Shown one piece after another: positions 37,948-47,395 of a stretch of DNA of 64,000 nucleotides. This stretch comes from Hyphomonas sp. (lineage in GTDB: Bacteria; Pseudomonadota; Alphaproteobacteria; Caulobacterales; Hyphomonadaceae). Position numbers and translations under genes: made by a program. The stretch is from the NCBI RefSeq assembly GCF_016125515.1, contig NZ_WGLO01000001.1:349639-413638 (forward strand), written 5' to 3'. Each line of letters starts with the position of its first letter. Within the stretch, counting starts at the first letter, position 1. A model generated the notes under the pieces. The model was given only the letters and a program-made list of their open reading frames with translations, was not told the DNA's origin and searched no databases.

Positions 37948-38217
37948 AGCCAACGCCCTGCGGTCAATCAACCTGCATGGCGCCAGCCGCGCCCTGCAGG
38001 GTTGGGCGCTGAACGCGCCAGTCGTCCGGGTCGGCAACATTACGAAAATTTCAAGCGCCGTGCAGGCCGGGGCCAGGAAGTTGTTCAACTCCGGTAAATC
38101 TTTCGAAAAGCAGGTTAGATCGACCTTTGTCTTCGACCTCGATTCCGAGAACTCTGTGCGGGACCTGGCTGCCGCATAGCTGCCGCAATCGCGGGCGATG
38201 ACTCGTCGCCGCTCGGG

Positions 38218-38967
38218 ATGGGTAGAGTTATGCTGATTGCGTTCCTGATATCGCTCGCCATGGCTACGGGCTCGGGCCCGATGCATGCAGCACTTGAAGC
38301 CACAGAAGCGCCGGAGACTTTCCGGGCCGCCTTTACCGTCGAGCTGATCTCCAACACCGCGCACCAGACCTATACCTTCGATCCGCGCCTGCCGGCGGGG
38401 TCACGCTGGATCACGCTCGAGCGGACCGGCAACGATCCCGAGCTGGACCAGGTCGCGGCTAGCTGGGCCGCCGAGGCCGCCCCCGATGGCCGCTTGTTCC
38501 CGGACGACCTGCGCGCCAGCCTTGGCCCCTCGGTTGATGTGAACACCGATGGCGGGTTCTGGCGCCTCAGTTTCCGTCACCATCCCAATTACAACGACAC
38601 CGAATTCGACGTCTGGGCCGCTGAGCGCCTGCGCGCAACTGCCTGGCTCGATCCCGTGGGCGAGCGCTTCCAGCGCATCGACTACACGCTGCCCAAGCCG
38701 GTCAAAGGCCCCTCGGGCGGCAAACTGACCCGTTACGAGCAAAGCTACCTGCTGAAGACCGAGCCGCGCTGGGGCTTTTCCTACGTGTCCGGCTTCACCA
38801 TCGACCTGGAAGCCAAGGCCGCGTTCAAGCGCATCAATCGCCGCTTCGAAGCGCGGGTCATCGATGCGCAGTTCTTCTTCGCTAGCGCGGCTGCCGAGGC
38901 TGAATATGACAGCCGCCGCGCGGCACAGTTACATATGGCCTCTAGCTTCGGGACGACAGGGCGCTAG
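38218..38967 (+). CDS. Secreted hypothetical protein
   Basis: A 249-residue protein with a signal peptide (cleavage near PMHA). The mature part contains FWRLSFRHHPNYNDTEFDVWAAERLRA and later LKTEPRWGFSYVSGFTIDLEAKAAF, with no recognised motif. The ATG at 38230 is an alternative start. The 270 bp before it (37948-38217) show no gene or clear structure. Confidence 0.65.
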   Translation: MGRVMLIAFLISLAMATGSGPMHAALEATEAPETFRAAFTVELISNTAHQTYTFDPRLPAGSRWITLERTGNDPELDQVAASWAAEAAPDGRLFPDDLRASLGPSVDVNTDGGFWRLSFRHHPNYNDTEFDVWAAERLRATAWLDPVGERFQRIDYTLPKPVKGPSGGKLTRYEQSYLLKTEPRWGFSYVSGFTIDLEAKAAFKRINRRFEARVIDAQFFFASAAAEAEYDSRRAAQLHMASSFGTTGR

Positions 38968-38977
38968 TCTTTGCGCC

Positions 38978-39394
38978 ATGACGATTCACATGGTGAAACT
39001 CTGCGTCGGCGCCGAAGACGTTGACGATCTGGCGGATTGGCAGAAACGCCTGATGAAGACGCTGCCCAGCCCGGTTCACCACACGCGGATGGCGCCCAAA
39101 CGCGCCGAGGAAATGCTCGATGGCGGCTCGATCTACTGGGTCATCAAACGGGCCATCCGGGTGCGCCAGCGCATCATCGACATTCGCTCGATCAAGGATG
39201 AGGAAGGCCGCGACATGTGCGAGCTGGTCTTCGATCCGGTTCTTGTGCGCACCTATGCCCAGCCGAAACGGCCCTTCCAGGGCTGGCGTTACCTGAAACC
39301 GGGCGAGGCGCCACGCGATCTCAAATCGGGCGAGGCGGCGGTCGATCTGCCGCCAAGTCTCGACGCCGCCTTGAAGAATGCGGGCGTCTGGTGA
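38978..39394 (+). CDS. DUF1489 family protein
   Basis: A 138-residue protein of the alphaproteobacterial DUF1489 family: MTIHMVKLCVGAEDVDDLADWQ at the start, HHTRMAPKRAEEMLDGGSIYWVIKR in the middle and FQGWRYLKPGEAPRDL near the end. Function unknown; many charged residues and no membrane segment suggest a cytosolic role. It starts 10 bp after the preceding secreted-protein gene and precedes a small zinc-ribbon gene. Confidence 0.88.
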   Translation: MTIHMVKLCVGAEDVDDLADWQKRLMKTLPSPVHHTRMAPKRAEEMLDGGSIYWVIKRAIRVRQRIIDIRSIKDEEGRDMCELVFDPVLVRTYAQPKRPFQGWRYLKPGEAPRDLKSGEAAVDLPPSLDAALKNAGVW

Positions 39395-39440
39395 ACAAGG
39401 GCGGGCGATTCTGACACTGCGTTCCTGAAAGGCCCCGTCC

Positions 39441-39671
39441 ATGCCCCAGTTCGATATGATCCTCCTTACGCCCCAACAAGCGGAAGGTGCCAATGTGATT
39501 GAGCACACTGCGGGCAAGCCCGTGCGCGAGGGCGGCGGCGACGAGACCTATCGCTGCGGCGGCTGCAAGACGAAGCTGCTGAACAACGTGGCGCACCATG
39601 ATGCGCACGGCGTGGTCGTGAAGTGCGGCAAGTGCGGGAAGATCAACACCGAACCCCATCACCACCATTGA
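39441..39671 (+). CDS. Small zinc-ribbon protein with His tail
   Basis: A 76-residue protein with two CxxC pairs, CGGCKTKLL and CGKCGKIN (about residues 39-42 and 62-65), the layout of a zinc ribbon, followed by an unusual C-terminal HHHH. The N-terminal half (LTPQQAEGANVIEHTAG) is not recognised. The family is not known to me. It lies between DUF1489 and the TSUP permease on the same strand. Confidence 0.7.
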   Translation: MPQFDMILLTPQQAEGANVIEHTAGKPVREGGGDETYRCGGCKTKLLNNVAHHDAHGVVVKCGKCGKINTEPHHHH

Positions 39672-39729
39672 GGCGGCCCCCTGCCGCTGCGCAACCGGTG
39701 CCGCAGCGGCGGCGCCTTGAGGCCGGGCC

Positions 39730-40554
39730 ATGACCGAGTTCTTCAGCCAGTATGGCGTCATGATTGTCTCGCTGGTTGCGGCGGGCCTGTTTGCGGGCCT
39801 TGTGGCCGGGATGTTCGGCATCGGCGGCGGCGCGGTGATCGTGCCGGTGCTGTTCTTCTTGCTCGACGGGATGGGCTTTGCCGAAACAGCGATGCACGTG
39901 GCGGTGGCGACCTCGCTGGCGACGATCATCCTCACCTCGGCGCGCAGCGTGATGGCCCACCACAAGCATGGCGCGGTCGACTGGAACATCATCCGCGGCT
40001 GGGCGCCGTGGATCATGCTGGGCGCGGTCTGCGGCATGGGCCTTTCCGGCTACATGTCGAAACGGATGTTGCTGGGCGTTTTCGGCACGCTCCTGTTCCT
40101 GCTGGCGGCTCAGATCGCGTTCGGCCGGCCGAACTGGCGCCTGGCTGACCAGATGCCGGGCGGTATCGGCCGGGCCGGCGCGGGCGCGGCTGTGGGCACC
40201 TTGTCTGCGATCATGGGCATCGGCGGAGGAACTTTCGGCGTCAGCCTGATGACGCTGTTCGGCGTGCCGATCCACCGGGCTGTCGCCACGGCGGCGGGTT
40301 GGGGCGTTGCCATCGGCCTCCCAGGCGCCATTGCGGCCATCTTTGTCGGCTGGGGCCGGGAGGGATTGCCGCCTCTGTCGGCGGGGTTCGTGAACCTGCC
40401 GGCCTTCCTGTTGATCTCGACGTTCACGGTCCTGATGGCGCCGGTTGGGGCCGGGCTGGCGCACAAGCTGAACGCGGCGCTGCTGCGCAAGCTGTTCGGG
40501 GCCCTGCTCGTGCTCGTGGCGATCCGGATGGTCTGGCAGGCGTCGGGGCTGTGA
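39730..40554 (+). CDS. TSUP-family (TauE/SafE) membrane permease
   Basis: A 274-residue protein with eight predicted membrane spans and the internal repeat of the family: GLVAGMFGIGGGAVIVPVLFF in the first half and AVGTLSAIMGIGGGTFGVSL in the second. It probably exports sulfite or an organic sulfonate or another small anion, but the substrate is unknown. Unlike the other TSUP gene at 2042 it starts with ATG. Convergent with trkH, only 4 bp between the stops. Confidence 0.9.
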   Translation: MTEFFSQYGVMIVSLVAAGLFAGLVAGMFGIGGGAVIVPVLFFLLDGMGFAETAMHVAVATSLATIILTSARSVMAHHKHGAVDWNIIRGWAPWIMLGAVCGMGLSGYMSKRMLLGVFGTLLFLLAAQIAFGRPNWRLADQMPGGIGRAGAGAAVGTLSAIMGIGGGTFGVSLMTLFGVPIHRAVATAAGWGVAIGLPGAIAAIFVGWGREGLPPLSAGFVNLPAFLLISTFTVLMAPVGAGLAHKLNAALLRKLFGALLVLVAIRMVWQASGL

Positions 40555-40558
40555 CGCC

Positions 40559-42013
40559 TCAGCCGCGCCAGAAGCGGGGTGTCAGCACCACGAACACCAC
40601 GAGGAACTCGAGCCGTCCCAGCAGCATGGTGACGGTACAGACCCATTTCGCGAAATCGCCGAGCGAGCCGTAATTGCTCGAGGGGCCGACAACTGGGCCG
40701 AGGCCCGGGCCGACGTTTGAGACACACGCTGCTGCGCCGGTGATCGCGGACATCGTGTCCAGGCCACCGAAGGACAGCAGCGCCGCTGAGACCATGAAGG
40801 TCATCAGGTAGAGGAACAGGAACACCATCACCGACTGGAGCGTGTCGGCGTCCACGACGCGCCCGCCATAGCGGATCGGGGCCTTGCGGTGGGGCTGGAC
40901 CATTCGCTGCGACCAGGCGATCAGAGCCTTCCAGGTGATCTCCAAACGGAACATCTTGATCCCGCCGGCCGCCGAGCCGGCGCAGCCGCCAAGGAAGGTG
41001 ACCAGCAGCAGGAGCGCTGCAATCGGCTCGCCCCAGGTGTCATAGGGCGCGGTGGCGAATCCGGTGCCCGAGAGCACGGAGAAAACGTTGAACACCGCAG
41101 CGACGCCCTCATTCCAGCGGTCGCTGAAGCCGGCCGTGTAGAACTCGCGTTCGCGCAGCAGGATGACGATGGCCGAGACGATGACGCCGATGGCAATGAA
41201 CAGGCGTGGCTGCGGATCGCGCAACAGGGGGCCGGGCCGCGCGTTGAGGAAGAGGATGGCGAACAGGCTGAAGGGCATGGCCGCCACCGCCATGAACACG
41301 ATCCCCACATAAAGCGCGCCTGTGCCGTTGAACTGGCCGAACGAGGCGTCATAGGTCGAGAAGCCACCGGCCGAGAGCGTCGACATGGCGTGGTTGATGG
41401 CGTCGAACCAGTTCATGCCGGTGAGGCCATAGAGCAGGGCGCAGAGCGCCGTCAGCGTGACATAGGCAAAACCGATATAGGCCGCGATGTCGGAGACCTT
41501 GGGCAGGAACTTGCCGGTCCGGTCAGAGCTTTCGAGATTGAACAATTGCATGCCGCCGACCCGCAGCTGCGGAAGGATGGCGACGGCTGTGACGATGATG
41601 CCGACGCCGCCGATCCAGTGGAGGATCGAGCGCCAGAGCAGAAGACCGCGCGGCATCGTGTCGAGGCCGCTCAGGACGGTCGCCCCGGTGGTGGTCATGC
41701 CCGACACGCTTTCGAAGAAGGCGTCAGTGATCGAATAGCCCGAAACCAGGAAAGGCAGGGCGCCGACGGCGTTGATCACCACCCAGATACTGACGGTCAG
41801 CAGGAAGGCCTCGCGCTGGCCGATATGCAGATCCTTGCTGCGGGCCATGACCCAGAGCAGGCTGCCAACCAGCAGCGAAATGGCGCCCGACATCACGAAA
41901 ACGTGCTGCTTGTCGGTTCCGTCGGCAATGTCGATCAGGGCACAGGGCACCATGGCCGCTGTCACCAGCAGGATCATCATTCCCAAGGCGTAGATGACAG
42001 GGCGGAGCTGCAT
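40559..42013 (-). CDS. trkH: TrkH-type potassium uptake protein
   Basis: A 484-residue inner-membrane transporter with four pore-loop repeats: GMTTTGATV, MSTLSAGGFST, LSGTGFATAP and SNVGPGLGP, each contributing to the K+ selectivity filter, plus GLGMMILLVT-type first helix. It takes up K+ with TrkA as the nucleotide-gating partner, which is not encoded next to it. The start has no obvious ribosome site. The 140 bp to the divergent leucine-dehydrogenase-like gene show only promoter space. Confidence 0.95.
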   Translation of the reverse strand: MQLRPVIYALGMMILLVTAAMVPCALIDIADGTDKQHVFVMSGAISLLVGSLLWVMARSKDLHIGQREAFLLTVSIWVVINAVGALPFLVSGYSITDAFFESVSGMTTTGATVLSGLDTMPRGLLLWRSILHWIGGVGIIVTAVAILPQLRVGGMQLFNLESSDRTGKFLPKVSDIAAYIGFAYVTLTALCALLYGLTGMNWFDAINHAMSTLSAGGFSTYDASFGQFNGTGALYVGIVFMAVAAMPFSLFAILFLNARPGPLLRDPQPRLFIAIGVIVSAIVILLREREFYTAGFSDRWNEGVAAVFNVFSVLSGTGFATAPYDTWGEPIAALLLLVTFLGGCAGSAAGGIKMFRLEITWKALIAWSQRMVQPHRKAPIRYGGRVVDADTLQSVMVFLFLYLMTFMVSAALLSFGGLDTMSAITGAAACVSNVGPGLGPVVGPSSNYGSLGDFAKWVCTVTMLLGRLEFLVVFVVLTPRFWRG

Positions 42014-42150
42014 GCGCGCGCACCTTACGCCGCAAACCCTGCAAAGGTGTCAATGCCGGGCACCTGGCCGGCGGGCCGCAGTTGACGTTCCGGCAAGGGG
42101 GCGGGTAGAGCGGCGCAACAGTTTCAAATGTAACGCTCCGGGCCGCAGAG

Positions 42151-43200
42151 ATGTTCGACCACCCCTCCTATGATGCCCATGAGGGCGTTCACGCCTTCCA
42201 CGACGCGGCCACGGGCCTGAAAAGCGTGATTGCGGTCCATTCCACGGCCCTGGGGCCGGCTGCCGGAGGCTGCCGGATGTGGAATTATCCCACAGGCGAC
42301 GCGATGATGACCGATGTGCTGCGTTTGTCGCAGGGCATGAGCTACAAGAACGCCATGGCCGGAATTCCGCTGGGCGGTGGCAAGGCCGTCATCTGGGGCG
42401 ACCCGAAATCCGACAAGTCGCCGGAGCTGTTCCGCGCCTTCGGCCGGGCGGTGGAGAGCCTGCAAGGCACCTACTACACCGCTGAGGATGTCGGCGTGGA
42501 CGTGTCCGACATGTCGGTCGTGCGCCAAGAGACGCGGTTTGTGGCCGGGTTGGACGAGGGCGCAGCCGCAAGCGGCGATCCTTCGCCGGTTACCGCGCGG
42601 GGCGTCTATCTCGGCATCCGAGAGGTGGCGAAGCGCCTTTTCGGCACCGATGACCTGACCGGCCGCACCATCGCCGTGCAGGGTGTCGGTTCAGTCGGCG
42701 GCTATACCTGCAAGCACCTGGCGGCGGCGGGCGCAAACCTTATCATCACCGACATCGACCAGGAGGCCCTGGCCGCCGTGTCGAAAAGCACCGGCGCGCG
42801 CGTCGTTGCGCCCGGGGACATCTACGATGTCGAGGCAGACATCTTCTCGCCGAACGCCCTGGGCGCCGTCGTCAACGAAAAGACGCTTGCGCGGTTCAAG
42901 GTGAAGGGCATCGCGGGCGGCGCGAACAACCAGCTGGTCGTTCCCGAGATGGGCGAGTTCCTGCGCCGCAAGGGCATCCTCTATGCGCCCGACTACGTGA
43001 TCAATGGCGGCGGCATCATCAACGTGGCGGCGGAGATTTCGGGCAGCTATTCGCGCGAGTGGGTGGATGCGACACTGGCGAAACTGATCGTCACGCTCGG
43101 CGATGTTCTGGATGAAGCGCGCAGAACCGATCAGCCTACAAACTATGTGGCAGACCGCATTGCCCGCGCCCGTATTGCCGCCGCAAGGGCAATTAGGTAA
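42151..43200 (+). CDS. Glu/Leu/Phe/Val dehydrogenase (leucine-dehydrogenase-like)
   Basis: A 349-residue NAD-dependent amino-acid dehydrogenase. The first domain has TALGPAAGGCRMW and MAGIPLGGGKAVIWGDP, with the catalytic Lys in GGGKA; YTAEDVGVDVSDM follows. The cofactor domain starts TIAVQGVGSVGG. The size and the MxxKNA...GGGK arrangement fit leucine or valine dehydrogenase, which deaminates branched-chain amino acids to keto acids. Substrate choice is inferred only. Confidence 0.92.
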   Translation: MFDHPSYDAHEGVHAFHDAATGLKSVIAVHSTALGPAAGGCRMWNYPTGDAMMTDVLRLSQGMSYKNAMAGIPLGGGKAVIWGDPKSDKSPELFRAFGRAVESLQGTYYTAEDVGVDVSDMSVVRQETRFVAGLDEGAAASGDPSPVTARGVYLGIREVAKRLFGTDDLTGRTIAVQGVGSVGGYTCKHLAAAGANLIITDIDQEALAAVSKSTGARVVAPGDIYDVEADIFSPNALGAVVNEKTLARFKVKGIAGGANNQLVVPEMGEFLRRKGILYAPDYVINGGGIINVAAEISGSYSREWVDATLAKLIVTLGDVLDEARRTDQPTNYVADRIARARIAAARAIR

Positions 43201-43276
43201 GACTCCTTAGTCCCGCCTCAGCCGCGTGATGGTAGAGGCCTGTTAGTGGCTGCATCAGGCTGCAAGGAGGATCGCC

Positions 43277-44110
43277 GTGTCTATCATCGCCATGCTCGAA
43301 GGCTCGACGGACGTCGACATCTCGACGACCCAGTCTGCACTCGCCATCGCCCAACGCATGAACCTTCCGCTCATCGGCCTGTGTGCGCTGCCCGACCCGC
43401 AATCCGCACTCATGGTTGTCTCGACGCCGGAGTCGGCAGGCATGTCCGCCGCCGCTGTCCAGAACGTGATGGAGCTTCAGAAGGACATCCTCGCCAAATC
43501 CGAAAACGCCTTCCGCGATACGGTCACGGCAGGCGCACACGGGCTGGAATGCACCTTCCTGCATCAAGTGGGTACGTCCGAACATGCAGCCGCCAGCGCG
43601 GCCACGCTGGCCGAAGCCATCGTGTTTCCGCGCAGCGCCGCCAAGACGGGCGAGCCCCTGTCGATGGCCTTTGACTATGTGCTGATGGATGCGCGCCTGC
43701 CCGTCGTTCTGGCGGGCACCGAGCGTTTCAAGCCGGGCCCGGTGATCGTGGGGTGGGACGGCTCGAACGCGGCCTCGCGCGCCGTGCGTTTTCATCTGCC
43801 GTTGATCCGCGCCGCCGGCGAGGTGATCATCGCGCAGAATCGCAAGGATGCCGAGCGCGATGGCGCGCGGCCCGGTATCGCAACCGATTCCCTCGAAGAC
43901 TGGCTGAAGCGCAAGGGCGTGACGGTACGGTCCGAAAGCCTCGAAGGCCAAGTGGCCGGCGCACTGCTCAATCTCGCGGCAAAGACCGGCGCGACGATGA
44001 TCATCGCTGGCGCCTATGGACACTCGCGCCTGGGCGAGCGTCTGTTCGGTGGAACCAGCCGCAGGCTGCTCGAGGCCGAAAACGCGCCCGCCCTGGCACT
44101 TGCCCGTTGA
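43277..44110 (+). CDS. Universal stress protein, two-domain
   Basis: A 277-residue cytosolic protein. The C-terminal UspA domain has VIVGWDGSNAASRAVRF and later MIIAGAYGHSRLGERLFGGTSRRLL, the G-x2-G-x9-G(S/T) ATP-binding pattern. The N-terminal domain (IAMLEGSTDVDISTTQSALAIA) is a diverged second Usp-like domain without that motif. The start is GTG at 43277, six bases after AAGGAGG. A tandem arrangement of this kind is common in stress-responsive proteins of proteobacteria. Confidence 0.88.
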   Translation: MSIIAMLEGSTDVDISTTQSALAIAQRMNLPLIGLCALPDPQSALMVVSTPESAGMSAAAVQNVMELQKDILAKSENAFRDTVTAGAHGLECTFLHQVGTSEHAAASAATLAEAIVFPRSAAKTGEPLSMAFDYVLMDARLPVVLAGTERFKPGPVIVGWDGSNAASRAVRFHLPLIRAAGEVIIAQNRKDAERDGARPGIATDSLEDWLKRKGVTVRSESLEGQVAGALLNLAAKTGATMIIAGAYGHSRLGERLFGGTSRRLLEAENAPALALAR

Positions 44111-44129
44111 ACCCTTCCGGAGGCCGATC

Positions 44130-44498
44130 ATGACGCTACGACGCATAACCCTTCAGCTTGCCCGAAATCCGGGCCTTCCCGCCGGCGACCCGTCGCAAGG
44201 CTATATGATCATTGCGCCGATCGATGCGGAGGGGCATCTCGACGTCGGAGCCTGGCGCACACAGCGCAAGGCTTGCCGCGTGTACCGGTTCCATCCCGAT
44301 CCCGCCGAAAAGGCAGACGGCTGGCTCACCCATCGCGGCGACAAGTGGTTCTTCCATTATGACGAGGAGTCGGAAGGCGATGACGAAGCGGTATTCCGCT
44401 TCGGGGCCCACGTGTTCCGCGAGGGCGAATACATCACGATCGACCATCCGGGCAGTGACGCGCAAACCTACAAGGTCACGGACATTTCGCCCGTCTGA
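44130..44498 (+). CDS. Hypothetical protein, conserved-looking
   Basis: A 122-residue protein starting TLRRITLQLARNPGLPAG, with GYMIIAPIDAEGHLD, then HRGDKWFFHYDEESEGDDEAVFRFGAHVF and a C-terminal YITIDHPGSDAQTYKV. No family named; the beta-rich content with many aromatic residues suggests a small all-beta fold. ATG at 44130 is preceded by CCGGAGG. It follows the universal stress protein by 19 bp. Confidence 0.7.
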   Translation: MTLRRITLQLARNPGLPAGDPSQGYMIIAPIDAEGHLDVGAWRTQRKACRVYRFHPDPAEKADGWLTHRGDKWFFHYDEESEGDDEAVFRFGAHVFREGEYITIDHPGSDAQTYKVTDISPV

Positions 44499-44583
44499 TC
44501 CTTGCTGCAGGATTAATTGGCCGGTGTCGATTCAATCGCTTGCCGACACAGCGTGTTAGCCATAACCCGCTAGAGTGCCGGGT

Positions 44584-45006
44584 ATGGACAAGATTGCCAC
44601 ACCCGTTGTGCTCGTCGTCAGTGCGTTTCTTTATTTCACGCACGATGCAGGCTTCAACTTCGATCGCGCGAGCCCGGAGAAGCGCGTCGCGTTCACTGAG
44701 CGTCAGGCGCAGGAAGCGGTGCGCCGAGCGCAGCTGGTCGTTCGCGACGAGCCGCGTGCGGTGATCGTTACCGGCGATGCCAAGCAGGCCCGGGTCAAGG
44801 TGCGCAGCGACGGCGCGCTCATGGAGAGCCGCCGCCGGCAAGATACGTTCCGTCAGGCATGCGCCGGTTATCTAGCCTCTTACCTCGACGGTCACGACAT
44901 CGCGCTGCGGCTCGAATTCTACGACGACCGGTCGCGCATGACCGGCGTCATGAGCCTGACGCCCAAGGTGTGCGAGCGCACCGCTGCGATGGCTAAAGCG
45001 ACCTAG
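44584..45006 (+). CDS. Hypothetical exported or membrane-anchored protein
   Basis: A 140-residue protein with a hydrophobic N-terminal segment (VVLVVSAFLYFTH) and a charged remainder. It contains two Cys (FRQACAGYL and KVCERTAAM) that could pair outside the cytosol. Unknown function. GTG at 44575 is an alternative start. Its stop TAG shares bases with the stop of the convergent TonB-dependent receptor gene (CTAG at 45003-45006). Confidence 0.6.
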   Translation: MDKIATPVVLVVSAFLYFTHDAGFNFDRASPEKRVAFTERQAQEAVRRAQLVVRDEPRAVIVTGDAKQARVKVRSDGALMESRRRQDTFRQACAGYLASYLDGHDIALRLEFYDDRSRMTGVMSLTPKVCERTAAMAKAT

Positions 45007-47225
45007 AAGTCCCAGCGCAGCTGAACGCCGTAGGTTCTCGGCTCATTGACGAAACCTGTGAGGTTGTTGAAGTCGATGGCACCTTCGAGTGCCTCTTCGT
45101 CCAGTATGTTCCGCACAAAGATCGAAGCGTCATATCCGCGATCCGACTTGTAGCCGAACTTCAAGCCGCCTTCCCAATAGCCCTCTTGACCGAACTCGAC
45201 GCTGTCATACAGGAAGAAGTTCGTCTCGCCCTTGTAGGCCCAGTCGGTGAAGCCGTAATACTCGCCGCCCATGACGGGGATTGCATAGCGCGCGGTCATG
45301 TTAGCGATCCATTCCGGCGCATTCGGGAATGAGTTGCCGGAAATATTGTAGCCGATCAGCGTAATGCCATCACTGGCATAGACAGCCGGGTCGAGGATCG
45401 TGCAGGGCGCGCCGCAGCCCGGTGCAATGATCACCGCATCCTTGAATTCGGTCTTGTTGGAGGACAATCCGCCAGTCAGCAGGAGGTTCGGCAGCGGCGC
45501 CGCTTCGATATCCGCTTCGAAGCCATAACCGCTGCTCTCGTCAGCATTGAACAGCGAGACATCATTCGTCAGTCCACCCACGATTGTCAGCTGCTGGCCT
45601 TCCATATCGAAGGCGTAGACGCTGACGTTCGCGCGCAGGCGGTCGTCGAAGAGCTGGGTCTTGGTGCCGAGCTCGTAGGAAAGAACCGTTTCGCTGTTGG
45701 CCTGTGACGGCGCGCCGAAGCGCTGCTGCACGGTCGGGCCGCGGAAGCCCTTGGCGACCCGTCCGTAGACGTTCATCTGGTCATTGGCCGTGTAGGTGGC
45801 CGAGACGTCCCAGCTGACTTGCTCGTCGCCGAGCTCGCGCTGGTCACCGGCCGCACGGAACTGCTTGTCGTCCTCGGTCCAGCGGGCGCCGCCTGCGACA
45901 ACCAACCGGTCGGTCACGTCATAACTGAGTGAGGCGAACACCGCCTTGCTGTCGGTATCGAGTGCGCGCCGGGCGACCGAGGTCTGCGGCTGGCCCGGCG
46001 TAAGGGTCGCAAAGCTACGCGATGTGATGGCGACATCTTCCTGGAACAGGAAGACGCCCGCCTGCGCGCGCAGGCGCCCGCCATTGTCGAACATGAAGCG
46101 TACTTCGTGGGTCGTCTGGTTCAACGAGTCGACTGCGCCGCTGGTTTCGACCGGGAACGGAATGTTGCCGGGTCCGAAATTGCCGGCGCCAAGGAAAGCA
46201 GCACCGAAGCCGCCATCAATGTCGCCGCGGCTTTCGATCGAGGCGGATTCCAAGCCGATTATATAGGTCACATCTATGGAATCGGTCAGCGACTTGTCGA
46301 GGCGCAGTGTCACGCCTGACGTATCCTGTGTCAGGAAGTTCTGTCCGTCGAAATACACCGTGTCGCGGTCGAAGCCGGCGCCGAGGCCTTTCTTGCCGGC
46401 ATCGATGATGTTGGCACGGAAAAGGCGCGCGTCGCCATCGTTGGAGCGGGCGTGCAGGTTCAGAAGCGCCGAGAAATCAGAGCCCTCGGGCGTGAACAAG
46501 ACCTGCGCGCGCCCGGCCAGCTCCTTGAAGCCTTCGTAGCGGTCCTTCTGGCCGGTATAGGCGTTGTCCACATAGGGATCGCGCTCCTGGTAGAGACCGG
46601 AAACACGTACGGCGAGGACATCGTCGACAACCGGCAGGTTTACCGCGCCTTCGACATCACGGGTGTTGTAGTTGCCGTACGATGCACGAACATAACCCTC
46701 GAACTCGTTCTGCGGCGTGCGCGAGTCGAACTTGATGATGCCGCCCGGCGTATTGCGACCGAACAGGGTGCCTTGCGGGCCGCGCAGCACTTCGATCTGC
46801 TCAAGGTCGAAGACCGGGAAACCCTTCAGGATCGGGCTTTCATACGGCACATCGTCATAGACCAGGCTGACCGGCTGTGAGGCATTGAGGTCGAAATCAG
46901 TGTTGCCGATGCCGCGGATGTAGAAGCGCGGGAACGCGCGGCCGAAAGAGCTTTCGGCAATTACGCTCGGCACGCGGGCCGAAAGGAACCTTACGTCGGC
47001 GCCGGAAGCCTTCAGCGTATCGAGTTTCTCGTCCGACAAAGTCGTGATCGAGATGGGGACTTCCTGCAGGTCTTCTTCGACGCGCTGGGCCGTCACCGTC
47101 ACCGTGCCCAGCCGGGCAACGGTCTCGTCCTCTGTGGACTGGGCAAGGGCGGGCCCGCCGAACACGGCCAGGGCCACAAGGCTGATGCCCGCGGAGCGCC
47201 GGCGGAGAGCGGAGGATGACAGCAT
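45003..47225 (-). CDS. TonB-dependent receptor
   Basis: A 740-residue outer-membrane receptor. A signal peptide ends at GGPALAQ, the plug has GTVTVTAQRVEEDLQEVPISITTLSDEKLD (a TonB-box-like start) and FYIRGIGNTDFD, IEVLRGPQGTLFGRNTPGGII, and the C-terminal barrel ends in QLRWDF with aromatic Phe. The class with GTLFGRN often takes up complex carbon sources or siderophores. I chose the start at 47225; upstream in-frame ATG at 47312 lies before the signal sequence. The neighbours do not tell what it imports. Confidence 0.93.
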   Translation of the reverse strand: MLSSSALRRRSAGISLVALAVFGGPALAQSTEDETVARLGTVTVTAQRVEEDLQEVPISITTLSDEKLDTLKASGADVRFLSARVPSVIAESSFGRAFPRFYIRGIGNTDFDLNASQPVSLVYDDVPYESPILKGFPVFDLEQIEVLRGPQGTLFGRNTPGGIIKFDSRTPQNEFEGYVRASYGNYNTRDVEGAVNLPVVDDVLAVRVSGLYQERDPYVDNAYTGQKDRYEGFKELAGRAQVLFTPEGSDFSALLNLHARSNDGDARLFRANIIDAGKKGLGAGFDRDTVYFDGQNFLTQDTSGVTLRLDKSLTDSIDVTYIIGLESASIESRGDIDGGFGAAFLGAGNFGPGNIPFPVETSGAVDSLNQTTHEVRFMFDNGGRLRAQAGVFLFQEDVAITSRSFATLTPGQPQTSVARRALDTDSKAVFASLSYDVTDRLVVAGGARWTEDDKQFRAAGDQRELGDEQVSWDVSATYTANDQMNVYGRVAKGFRGPTVQQRFGAPSQANSETVLSYELGTKTQLFDDRLRANVSVYAFDMEGQQLTIVGGLTNDVSLFNADESSGYGFEADIEAAPLPNLLLTGGLSSNKTEFKDAVIIAPGCGAPCTILDPAVYASDGITLIGYNISGNSFPNAPEWIANMTARYAIPVMGGEYYGFTDWAYKGETNFFLYDSVEFGQEGYWEGGLKFGYKSDRGYDASIFVRNILDEEALEGAIDFNNLTGFVNEPRTYGVQLRWDF

Positions 47226-47395
47226 GGAAGAGACCTTCGGCAGGGGGCGATTGGACAAGAGGCCAAACGGACAGGTTTGCAGGGGATGTGTCACAGCCGC
47301 GTGCGAAGACAAACGCCGCTCGCCCGACTGGGGAGTCGATTTGGACCGTTCTGACGGACTGAGTGCTTTCAGCGCAACAGTTGCGGCGGTTCGCG

